9,011 nt of DNA, taken from assembly GCA_022562375.1 (NCBI GenBank), contig JADFPK010000066.1, forward strand, positions 1 to 9,011, in the 5' to 3' direction. Shown in pieces: positions 1-8,600 of this stretch. This DNA is from Pseudomonadota bacterium. Its GTDB lineage: Bacteria > Pseudomonadota > Alphaproteobacteria > SMXQ01. Both the position numbers and the translations under genes were made by a program. The first letter of the stretch is position 1, and each line of letters begins with the position of its first letter. The notes below the pieces were generated by a model. The model worked only from the letters and a program-made list of their open reading frames with translations, was not told where the DNA came from and did no database searches.

Positions 1-1202
1 CGCGCAATCTGCGCGACGGCGGTTTCGCCCGCCTCGCCCGCGACGAGGCCTTCCAGGCGATGCACCTCTCGGTGCCGATCGAGGGCGTGGCCATTCACAT
101 CAACGCCTTCAACTTCCCGTCATGGGGCCTGTGGGAAAAGGCCGCCGTGGCGCTGCTGGCCGGGGTGCCGGTGCTGGCCAAGCCGGCGACGGCGACGGCG
201 CTGCTCAGCTATCGGATGGTGAAGGACGTGATCGACGCCGGCGTGCTGCCGGCGGGCGCGCTATCGCTCCTCTCGGGTTCCGCCCGCGGGCTGTGGGAGC
301 ACGTCACCGGCGCCGACGCCATCGCCTTCACCGGCTCGGCCGAGACGGCGAACGCGCTCCGCGCCCATCCCGGCGTGATCGCCTCCGCCGTTCGCTTCAA
401 CGTCGAGGCCGACAGCCTGAATACCAGCATCCTCGGCCCCGACGCCAAGCAAGGCAGCGCCGAGTTCGACCTCTTCGTGCGCGAAGTGGCGCGCGAGATG
501 ACCCAGAAGGCGGGCCAGAAATGCACCGCGATCCGCCGGGCGCTGGTTCCCCGGGCATTCATCGACGACGTCGCCGGCGCCCTTGAAGCCCGCCTCGCCA
601 AGACCGTCACCGGCAATCCGCGGGACGAGACCGTCACCATGGGACCGATCGTCAACAAGACCCAACAGCAAGCGGTGCAGGGCGCCATCGGGCGGCTCAA
701 GGAAGAGGCCACGCTAATCACCGGCAACGGCGACTTTCAACCGGTCGACGCCGATGCCGATATCTCCTCTTTCGTGCCGCCGACATTGCTGCGCTGCGAC
801 GACCCCAAGGGCGCCCGCGCCGTCCATGAGGTCGAGGCCTTCGGCCCGGTCTCGACCCTCATGCCTTACGACGACGCCCGGGAGGCATTCGATCTCGCCG
901 GGCGGGGCGGCGGCTCGCTCACCGCGTCGGTGTTCACCGCCGACGACGCCTTCGCCACCGAGGCGGCGCTCGGGCTCGGCGCCAATCACGGCCGGGTGCT
1001 GGTGGTCGATGAGAGCATCGGCAAATCGCAGACCGGCCACGGTATCGTCATGCCGATGTGCGTCCATGGCGGCCCCGGCCGGGCCGGCGGCGGCGAGGAG
1101 CTTGGCGGGCTGCGCGGCCTTCGCTTCTACCATCAGCGCCTCGCAATCCAGGGCCGGGGCGACTGGCTCAAGGCTCTGGCCGAGGGCGCCGCGGAGATAT
1201 AG
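1..1202 (+). CDS. PaaZ/BoxD-type aldehyde dehydrogenase, stand-alone (5' end outside window)
   Basis: NAD(P)+-dependent aldehyde dehydrogenase of the group that includes the N-terminal domain of PaaZ (ring-opened phenylacetyl-CoA semialdehyde) and BoxD (3,4-dehydroadipyl-CoA semialdehyde, aerobic benzoyl-CoA pathway). The reading frame is open from base 3. Counting from the internal Met at base 60, visible family marks are the NAFNFP segment (15-20), the cofactor-site lysine in AKPA (K41), the FTGSA loop (90-94), the catalytic base Glu in VEADSLN (E116), the nucleophile Cys in GQKCTAIRR (C155, bases 522-524), and a late EAFGP motif. The end has the GGPGRAGGGEELGG stretch typical of PaaZ-like enzymes. 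The protein stops about 24 residues after the last conserved block (GLRGLRFYHQR), so the C-terminal MaoC-like hydratase domain of E. coli PaaZ is absent. Roughly 115 N-terminal residues should lie left of the window, giving about 515 residues in all, as in stand-alone members. The exact substrate cannot be decided from sequence. The stop codon abuts rnhB. Confidence 0.88.
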   Translation, partial: RNLRDGGFARLARDEAFQAMHLSVPIEGVAIHINAFNFPSWGLWEKAAVALLAGVPVLAKPATATALLSYRMVKDVIDAGVLPAGALSLLSGSARGLWEHVTGADAIAFTGSAETANALRAHPGVIASAVRFNVEADSLNTSILGPDAKQGSAEFDLFVREVAREMTQKAGQKCTAIRRALVPRAFIDDVAGALEARLAKTVTGNPRDETVTMGPIVNKTQQQAVQGAIGRLKEEATLITGNGDFQPVDADADISSFVPPTLLRCDDPKGARAVHEVEAFGPVSTLMPYDDAREAFDLAGRGGGSLTASVFTADDAFATEAALGLGANHGRVLVVDESIGKSQTGHGIVMPMCVHGGPGRAGGGEELGGLRGLRFYHQRLAIQGRGDWLKALAEGAAEI

Positions 1203-1798
1203 GTGCCTGACTTCAGCCTCGAGCGCGCCGCCGGCGGGTGCGTCGCCGGCATCGACGAGGCCGGGCGGGGGCCGCTGGCCGGTCCCGTCATCGCCGCCGC
1301 CGTGATCCTCGATCCCGCGACACTGCCGGGCATGCTTCGCGACGGCATCGACGATTCGAAGGTGCTGACCAAGTGCCGCCGCGAGGAACTGTTCGCCGCG
1401 CTTCGCCACTACGCCGATATCGGCATCGGCGGGGCGAGCGCGGCGGAGATCGACCGCATCAACATCCTCGCCGCCACCCTTCGCGCCATGGGCCGCGCCG
1501 TCGACGCCCTTGGCATCGTCCCCGACCTGGCGCTCATCGACGGCAACCGGACGCCCGAACTGGCCTGTCCGGCCACGGCGGTGGTGCGGGGGGATCAGGC
1601 CTCCCTTTCGATCGCCGCCGCTTCCATCGTCGCCAAGGTCACCCGCGACCGCATCATGGCCACCCTCGCCCGGCGTCACCCGGGATTCGGCTGGGAACGC
1701 AACGCCGGATACGGCACGGCGGAGCACAAACAGGCGCTCACGCGCCTCGGCGTGACGCCGCATCACAGAAAAACATTCGCGCCAATCAACAAGATATT

Positions 1799-1811
<13 letters not shown>
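1203..1811 (+). CDS. rnhB: Ribonuclease HII
   Basis: Endonuclease that nicks 5' of ribonucleotides in RNA-DNA hybrids. It starts ribonucleotide excision repair and helps remove RNA primers; it is cytoplasmic and metal-dependent. The 202-residue length is normal for the family. Visible family blocks are GIDEAGRGPLAGPV (catalytic D18, E19), DDSK (50-53), the ALIDGN segment with a third acidic residue (D113), and SIAAASIVAKVTRD, whose final Asp (D149) is the probable fourth ligand. The C-terminal HHRKTFAP motif (187-194) is also present. The start is GTG at 1203, directly after the upstream TAG. GGAG at 1193-1196 sits 6 bases upstream as a good ribosome binding site, and GTG places the D-E motif at the usual depth. 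The zero-base junction suggests translational coupling to the dehydrogenase. The last codons (KILSL) are formed by the first copy of a 14-bp repeat that recurs in the downstream gap. Confidence 0.96.
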
Positions 1812-3034
<1,223 letters not shown>

Positions 3035-3036
<2 letters not shown>

Positions 3037-3062
3037 AAAGCCCCCGGTGCCGGCGCCGAAGC
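3035..3062 (-). terminator. Possible intrinsic terminator of mutY
   Basis: Read on the minus strand just after the mutY stop, GCTTCGG (3062-3056) can pair with CCG plus GGGGC (down to 3040), with one bulged G and two G-U pairs. Five T residues follow (3039-3035). The T run overlaps the stop codon of the convergent ccrM. The stem is imperfect, so this is a moderate call. On the plus strand there is no comparable T run for ccrM. Confidence 0.4.
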
Positions 3063-3070
3063 CAGGCGAG

Positions 3071-4204
3071 TCAAAACCTGGCGAGGGCGTGGGCGGCGAT
3101 CTTCTTCATCACCGTCGGCAGGGCGTGATCCCCCAGCCGTTCTGGCCGGCACCACACCGCCCCGTCTGCCATCCGGTGATCGCCTTCGAGTCGCGCCGCC
3201 AGTACCGTGACCTCGAGGCGGAAATGGGTAAAGACGTGCCCGACGGTGCCGGGCAGCGCCCGCCAATCGGCGGCGAAGGGGGCATCGGCGTCGGCGGTGG
3301 CGGGGGCGATCTCTCCCTCCCGCCAAACGCCCGACGGCACTTCCATCATGCCGCCGAGAAGCCCCTTGGCGGGGCGCTTGCGCAACATGACGGCGCCGTC
3401 CGGACGCACCGCCCAATAGGCGAAGCCGCGCCGGGTCGGCCTTACAGGCTTCGCCGCGCGGCGCGGCAGGACTTCCGCCAGTCCCTTTTTAAAGGCGACG
3501 CACGACGCGGCGAGCGGACAGCACCCGCAGGCGGGCTTTTTCGGCCGGCACACCAGCGCGCCCAAATCCATCAGTCCTTGCGCGTAATCGCCGGGCCTGC
3601 CGTCGGGCGTCAGTTCCGCCGCCAGCGAACGGATTTTCCCCTTCGCCTTGTCCAGTGACTCGGTGACGCCGAACAGCCTGGCGATGACCCGTTCGACATT
3701 GCCATCGACCACCGTCGCCGGCCGGTCGAAGGCGATGGCGGCGATGGCGGCGGCGGTGTAAGGGCCGATGCCGGGAAGGGCCTCGAGTTCCTTGGTGCTT
3801 TCGGGGAAGTGTCCGGCGCGCTTGGCGCTTATCGTCTTGGCGCATCGGTGCAAGTTGCGCGCGCGGGCGTAATAGCCAAGCCCCTGCCAGGCGTGCAGCA
3901 CGTCGTCGAGGCGCGCCTTGGCGAGCGCGCCGACGTCCGGCCAACGCTTGGTGAAGGCGGCGAAATAGGGGATCACCGTGGCGACGGTGGTTTGCTGCAA
4001 CATGATCTCGGAGAGCCAGACGCGGTAGGCATCGGGGTGCCGGCGCCGCCTCGGCGAAGGGCCGAGGCGCCACGGCAGCGAGCGTCCGTGGGCGGCGTAC
4101 CAATCGAGCACGCGCCCGGCAATCTCCGCGCCCGGCGCGCTTGACGCCGGCACCGGTGACGCCCTGGTGGAAAAATCTGCACGAGATGCGCGTTTGTTGC
4201 TCAA
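3071..4204 (-). CDS. mutY: Adenine DNA glycosylase MutY
   Basis: Removes adenine mispaired with 8-oxoguanine in base excision repair. In the 377-residue product, the LPWR entry motif (43-46) leads to SEIMLQQT, with the catalytic Glu at E66. The helix-hairpin-helix LPGIGPYT is at 143-150, followed by the catalytic Asp in VVDGNVERV (D167). Cysteines 219, 226, 229 and 235 give the C-X6-C-X2-C-X5-C [4Fe-4S] pattern. A NUDIX-like 8-oxoG-sensing C-terminal domain runs from about 260 to 377, and its FTHF (325-328) corresponds to the FSH loop of E. coli MutY. The long reading frame begins at TTG 4204 (MSNKR...). GTG at 4153-4151 (residue 18) is an alternative, since E. coli MutY begins close to the VLDWY segment (residues 32-36 here). 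The gene converges on ccrM and diverges from dciA. An Arg-rich insert (PSPRRRR, 49-55) is coded by a palindrome. Confidence 0.96.
   Translation of the reverse strand: MSNKRASRADFSTRASPVPASSAPGAEIAGRVLDWYAAHGRSLPWRLGPSPRRRRHPDAYRVWLSEIMLQQTTVATVIPYFAAFTKRWPDVGALAKARLDDVLHAWQGLGYYARARNLHRCAKTISAKRAGHFPESTKELEALPGIGPYTAAAIAAIAFDRPATVVDGNVERVIARLFGVTESLDKAKGKIRSLAAELTPDGRPGDYAQGLMDLGALVCRPKKPACGCCPLAASCVAFKKGLAEVLPRRAAKPVRPTRRGFAYWAVRPDGAVMLRKRPAKGLLGGMMEVPSGVWREGEIAPATADADAPFAADWRALPGTVGHVFTHFRLEVTVLAARLEGDHRMADGAVWCRPERLGDHALPTVMKKIAAHALARF
4047..4069. repeat. Perfect 9-bp inverted repeat inside mutY
   Basis: CGCCTCGGC (4047-4055) and GCCGAGGCG (4061-4069) are exact reverse complements separated by GAAGG. 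They lie in the part of mutY that codes for the variable, Arg-rich loop between LPWR and the YRVWLSEIM motif. The dyad is seen directly. Whether it is a hairpin of any function or a by-product of GC-rich Arg/Pro coding is unknown. Confidence 0.5.
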
Positions 4205-4210
4205 CCGCTG

Positions 4211-4240
4211 TTGCCTTGGCCGGGACCTCTAACATATAAC
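4211..4240 (+). promoter_or_regulatory. Candidate sigma70-type promoter for dciA
   Basis: In the divergent mutY/dciA gap, TTGCCT (4211-4216) and TATAAC (4235-4240) are separated by 18 bp. They match the -35 and -10 consensus at 4 and 5 of 6 positions. Transcription would start about 60 nt before the dciA ATG. The A+T-rich AACATATAACAA patch is exceptional in this GC-rich gap and could also hold the -10 of the mutY promoter on the other strand, where I could not identify a matching -35. A GATTC (GANTC) site lies at 4287-4291, 17 bp before the ATG. Confidence 0.4.
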
Positions 4241-4308
4241 AACCGGGGCGGCCCGCCCACCCGGTAACTAGATCCCAGAGGACATCGATTCGTGGCACGG
4301 AACTGATC

Positions 4309-4845
4309 ATGGCGGCGGGCAGGGTTTCGGGCACCATCGAGAGGCGCTCCGGCATGCGGGCGGTTGGCGCGGCGGTGGCGCGGATAACGGCGCCGGCTTT
4401 CAGGAAACGCGGTTTCGCCGAAGCCGGCATCCTCACCGACTGGCCCCACATCGTCGGCAGCCAACTGGCATCCCAGACCGAACCCGAGAAACTCTCCTTC
4501 GCCCGGGGCACGCGCGTCGACGGGACGTTGCAGGTCCGGGTCAGCGGCGCCTGGGCGACCGAGCTGCAGCACCTGGCGCCCCAGGTGATCGAGCGGGTCA
4601 ATTCCTATTTCGGCTACCGGGCGGTGGACCGGCTCGCCATCCTGCAAGCGCCGCTGTCCCAGACCGCCGAAGCCGGACCCTCCGAGACGAGCAAACGGCC
4701 GGGAGATCGGGAGCACGGGGATTCGGAACCGGCACTGGCCCAACCGGCGCTGGACAGTGGCGCCGCTAATGTCGAAAATGCGGAACTTCGCCGCGCGCTC
4801 ATCTCTCTCGGCGCGGCGGTGAGGAACAGACCCGACAGGGACTGA
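4309..4845 (+). CDS. dciA: DciA-family (DUF721) replicative helicase loader
   Basis: DUF721/DciA proteins interact with the replicative helicase DnaB and are thought to load it at replication initiation in bacteria that lack DnaC or DnaI. The 178-residue product has the alphaproteobacterial form. Residues about 16-50 carry MRAVG...PAFRKRGFAEAG with the conserved ILTDWPHIVG (W45). Residues 60-115 carry EKLSF, then DGTLQVRVSGAWATELQHL, and IERVNSYFGYRAV. A poorly conserved, polar linker (about 118-155) precedes a short C-terminal ELRRALISLGAAV helix. ATG 4309 is preceded by CGGAA (4298-4302), a weak ribosome binding site. A second Met (residue 16) lies directly before the conserved part and is a possible alternative start. 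An upstream GTG with a better AGAGGA is out of frame and quickly stops. The gene is divergent from mutY and followed by a 152-bp gap. Confidence 0.88.
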   Translation: MAAGRVSGTIERRSGMRAVGAAVARITAPAFRKRGFAEAGILTDWPHIVGSQLASQTEPEKLSFARGTRVDGTLQVRVSGAWATELQHLAPQVIERVNSYFGYRAVDRLAILQAPLSQTAEAGPSETSKRPGDREHGDSEPALAQPALDSGAANVENAELRRALISLGAAVRNRPDRD

Positions 4846-4905
4846 GGAAGTTCAAGTTGCGATTCGCCTGCTGTCAGATTTCGCCCGACACCGAAGCCAA
4901 GGAGG

Positions 4906-4959
4906 CGCGCCGCCCAGTCTCCGCGCCGCTTCGGGGCCGGGAGACGGCTGGACGGCGCG
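4906..4959. repeat. Large imperfect palindrome (hairpin with TTCG loop) between dciA and the dsbA-like gene
   Basis: Outer arms CGCGCCGCCCA (4906-4916) and TGGACGGCGCG (4949-4959) pair at 10 of 11 positions. Inner arms GTCTCC (4917-4922) and GGAGAC (4940-4945) pair fully, with GGC (4946-4948) bulged. Further inside, GCC (4925-4927) pairs with GGC (4935-4937), and C4929-G4934 closes a TTCG tetraloop. No T run follows on the plus strand, so it is not a standard intrinsic terminator of dciA. It could be an mRNA 3'-end stabiliser, a Rho-assisted stop, or a dispersed palindromic repeat of the REP type. The rest of the 152-bp gap (4846-4997) holds a GATTC site at 4861-4865 and an A+T-rich TATACGCTATATG patch (4966-4978) that may include the -10 of the next gene. 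Confidence 0.6.
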
Positions 4960-4997
4960 GCGTCTTATACGCTATATGTTGTGGTCAGGGGTTTTGA

Positions 4998-5675
4998 ATG
5001 CGTAACATTTTGATGATCCTCGCAGCGATCGCCGTCATCGCCGTCCTTGGGGTCGCGGGGATGGAGTATTTCGGTGGGCCCTCTTCCGATCGGCAGGCCG
5101 TCCAGCCGGCGACGTCGCCCGCCGCTCCCGCCGCCGTCGCCGCCGTCGAAATCGGCGCCGACGAGTTCATCATGGGCGATGCCAATGCGCCGGTGACGAT
5201 CGTCGAATACGCTTCCCTTACCTGTCCCCATTGCGCGAATTTCCACGTCAACATCTTGCCCGAACTTAAAAAATCCTATATCGACACCGGCAAGGCGCGT
5301 CTGGTCTATCGCGACTTTCCGCTCGACAGGTTGGCGCTGAGCGGCGCGATGATGGCGCGCTGCGCCGGGCGCGAGCGATATTTCGGGTTCATCGACACCA
5401 TGTACAGGAAGCAGGAAAGCTGGAGGGCGGCGAAGGATCAGCTAAAGGCCCTCGCCCGCATCGGCCTGCTCGGCGGCATATCCCAGGAAGACTTCGACGC
5501 CTGCATGAAGGACAAGGCGATGGAGGATCGGATCATGGCGATGCGGCTTGACGGCCAGAACGAATTCGCCATCGACTCGACGCCGAGTTTCATCATCAAT
5601 GGCAAGAAATATTCGGGCGTCGTGGACTTCGCGCGGTTCGAGAAAATCTTGGAACCCTTGTTGAAGCAACAGTAG
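4998..5675 (+). CDS. DsbA-family thioredoxin-like thiol:disulfide oxidoreductase, membrane-anchored or exported
   Basis: Periplasmic disulfide oxidoreductase of the DsbA/Thioredoxin_4 type, 225 residues. The N-terminus has a hydrophobic segment (about 4-20) after an Arg, acting as a signal anchor or signal peptide. An Ala/Pro-rich linker (33-50) follows; I see no decisive signal-peptidase site. The thioredoxin-like domain begins near 58 (MGDANAPVTIVEYASL). The active site is CPHC (C76-C79), and the cis-Pro loop is DSTPSF (T195-P196). An alpha-helical insert lies between, as in DsbA. Two further cysteines (C122, C169) in the helical insert could form a second disulfide, as described for some alphaproteobacterial DsbA proteins. 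ATG 4998 has AGGGG (4987-4991) at 6 bases spacing, a strong ribosome binding site. smc starts 20 bp downstream, so the two are likely co-transcribed. The substrate is unknown; the role could be oxidation or isomerisation. Confidence 0.9.
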   Translation: MRNILMILAAIAVIAVLGVAGMEYFGGPSSDRQAVQPATSPAAPAAVAAVEIGADEFIMGDANAPVTIVEYASLTCPHCANFHVNILPELKKSYIDTGKARLVYRDFPLDRLALSGAMMARCAGRERYFGFIDTMYRKQESWRAAKDQLKALARIGLLGGISQEDFDACMKDKAMEDRIMAMRLDGQNEFAIDSTPSFIINGKKYSGVVDFARFEKILEPLLKQQ

Positions 5676-5695
5676 GAAGTGACGAGGACGCGTCG

Positions 5696-8600
5696 GTGCA
5701 GTTTTTGAAGTTTCGCCTATCGGGGTTCAAATCCTTCGTTGATCCGACCGAGTTGCGGATCGATTCCGGGCTCACCGGGATCGTCGGCCCCAACGGCTGC
5801 GGCAAGTCCAACCTCGTCGAGGCCCTGAGTTGGGTGATGGGCGAGTCCTCGGCGAAGAAACTGCGCGGCGGCGAGATGGACGACGTGATCTTCGGCGGCA
5901 CCGTCGACAGACCGGCGCGCAACATCGCCGAAGTCGCCCTGCTTCTCGACAATTCCGACCGCAAGGCGCCCGCCGCCTTCAACGATCAGGACGAAATCGA
6001 GGTGACCCGCCAGATCGAGCGCGGCTGCGGCTCGACCTACCGGATCAACGGCGCCGAGGTGCGCGCGCGGGACGTCCAGTTGCTGTTCGCCGACGCCGCC
6101 ACGGGATCCCGATCGACGGCGCTGGTGAACCAGGGTCAGATCGGCGCGCTGATCAACGCCCGGCCCACCGACAGGCGGGGGCTTCTGGAGGAAGCCGCGG
6201 GCATCACCGGGCTTCATTCGCGCCGCCACGAGGCGGAACTCAGGCTGCGGGCGGCGGAGAACAACCTCGAACGGCTCGAGGACGTGGTGGCGGCGCTCGA
6301 GGCCCAGCTCGAGGGACTCAAGCGCCAGGCCCGCCAGGCGACCCGTTACCGCAATCTTTCCGATCACATCCGCCGCGCCGAGGCGACGTTGTTCCACGTC
6401 CGCTGGAACGAAGCGGCGGAGAGACTGGAAACGGCCGTCACCGCCTTAGAGGACGCCCAGGCCGCGGTCGAGAAACTGACGCGGGGCGCCGCGCGGGCGG
6501 CCACGGTGCAGGCGGAAGCGGCGGCGGAATTGCCCCAGTTGCGCGCATCGGAGGCCGAGGCCGCGGCCAAGCTACAGCGGTTCCGGCTGGCTCTCGAGGC
6601 TCTGGACGCCGAGGAGACCCGCATCCACGAGGTCCGGGAGACTTGCCAACAGCGTCTGCTCCAGATCGGCGCCGACATCGAGCGCGAGGAGGCCCGCGCA
6701 TCCGACGCCGCCGAGGCGATCGCCCGGCTCGACAAGGAAAGCGCCGGGCTCAACCGCTCGCGGGAAAAGCAGGATAGCGCCGAGCGGGAAGCGAAGGCGG
6801 CGTTGTTCGCCACCACCACCGAGGTCAACGCGCTTGAAGGACGCCTTTCCGAACTGACCGAACGGGTGGCGGCGGCCGAGGCCCGGCGCATCGACGCCGA
6901 CGGCCGCATCGTCGAGCTCGAGGCGCGAAGGACCCGGCTTAACGACGCCGCCGCCGAAAACGCCAAGGAACGCGCGGCGATCGAGGCCGAAGCGTCCGAC
7001 GGTGACGCGCTCCTCGCCGCCGAGGCCGGCGTCAGCGAAGCCAATGACAGTCTCATTGCCGACCGGGCGGAAGCGGACGGCGCCGAACAGGCGCGCATCG
7101 ACGCTCAGCAGGCGGAGGAAGAGGCGCGCGAGGAATGGCATTCCCGCGAAGCCGAAGCCGCCAGGTTACGGGCCGAGGACACGGCGCTCAAGCAGTTGCT
7201 GGTGGTCGAGGACACCGATCTGTGGCCGCCACTGATCGATTCGCTCACCGTCTCGCCGGGCTATGAGACGGCGCTCGGCGCGGCGCTCGGCGATGACCTC
7301 TCGGCGCCCGACGATGTGGCCGCCCCGGCCCATTGGCGGGCCCTGGCGCCGTTCGACGCACCGCCTCGGCTGCCCGAGGGCGCGCGGCCGCTTGGCGATT
7401 TCGTCAAGGCGCCCAAGGCCCTCGCCCGCCGGCTTTCGCAGACCGGCGTGGTGGAGAAGGAAAGCGACGGCCAGGCCTTGCGCGACGCCTTGGTCCAGGG
7501 CCAGCGGCTGGTCAGCCGCGACGGCGCGCTTTGGCGTTGGGACGGCTACACCGTCGGCGCCGGCTCGCCGATCGCCGCCGCCACCCGGCTCGGCCAGCGC
7601 AACCGCCTGCGCGAACTCAAGGATGAACTCATCCGCGCCGAAGCCTTGGCCGGCGATGCCAAGACCAAGTGCGACGATGCCAGGGCGATGACCGAGGGCG
7701 CGGCCAGGCGGGAGCGCGAGCTTCGCGCCGCGACGCGCGACGCCGAATCCCGGCTGCACACCGCGCGCGAGGAACATGCGTCGCTGGCGCAACAAGCGGC
7801 GGCGACGGCCTCCAAGCTGACCGCCTTGGACAACACGCTCGAACTCCTCCGGGCCGACATCGCCGAGACCGAGGCCGAGATCGCATCGGCGCGCGAGACA
7901 CAACGATCGCTCGGCGATACCGAGGCCGGCCGCCAGCAGGTCGCCGGGCTGCGCACCGATCTCGGGGTCCTGCGCGCCGCCGCCGCCGAAAAGCAGCGTG
8001 CCTATGATCTGCTGATGCAGGAGAGCGAGCGGCGCAACCTCAGGCTCGCCGATATCGCCAGGGAACGGGAGTCGTGGCAGGCCCGGGCCGACAACGCCCG
8101 ACGCCATATCGAGGAACTGGGGGCGCGCAAATCGGTGGCCGAGAAGGAGCTCGAACGCCTCGCCTCGCGCCCCGAGCAGATCACGGCGGAGCGTCACCGG
8201 CTCGCCGACCGGATCGACGAGTTCGAGAGTTTGCGCAGCACCGCGGCAGACGCGCTCGCCGCCGGCGAGACCGCCCTTGGGGACGCCGATAGGTCGCTTC
8301 GCGAAGCGGAAACAGGGCTCGGGAATGCGCGGGAAGAAATGGTGCGCGGCGAGGGCACCCTTACCCAGACGCGCCAAACCCTGGAAAGCCTGAGCGAGCG
8401 GATCACCGAGCGGCTGGAATGTAAGCCCGAGGCCCTCGCCGAGATCGCCAACTTGAAACCGGGCGAGCTTCCCGAGCAGAGCGCACTCGAGGCCCGGCTG
8501 GAACGCTTGCTGCGCGAACGCGACAACATGGGACCGGTGAATCTCAGGGCCGAGACCGAGGCCAAGGACCTCGCCGAGCAGATCCTAACCATGCGGACCG

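Noticed and set aside
3046..3058. Plus-strand terminator after ccrM
   Set aside because: The GC-rich dyad leaves almost no loop and no T run follows on the plus strand; only the minus-strand reading has a T tract.
4292..4306. GTG with AGAGGA upstream as a dciA start
   Set aside because: It is out of frame with dciA and meets TGA after four codons.
3489..4601. Second minus-strand frame (370 codons) overlapping mutY and dciA
   Set aside because: It runs out of frame through the mutY motifs and antisense to dciA; both real genes show conserved domains across the overlap.
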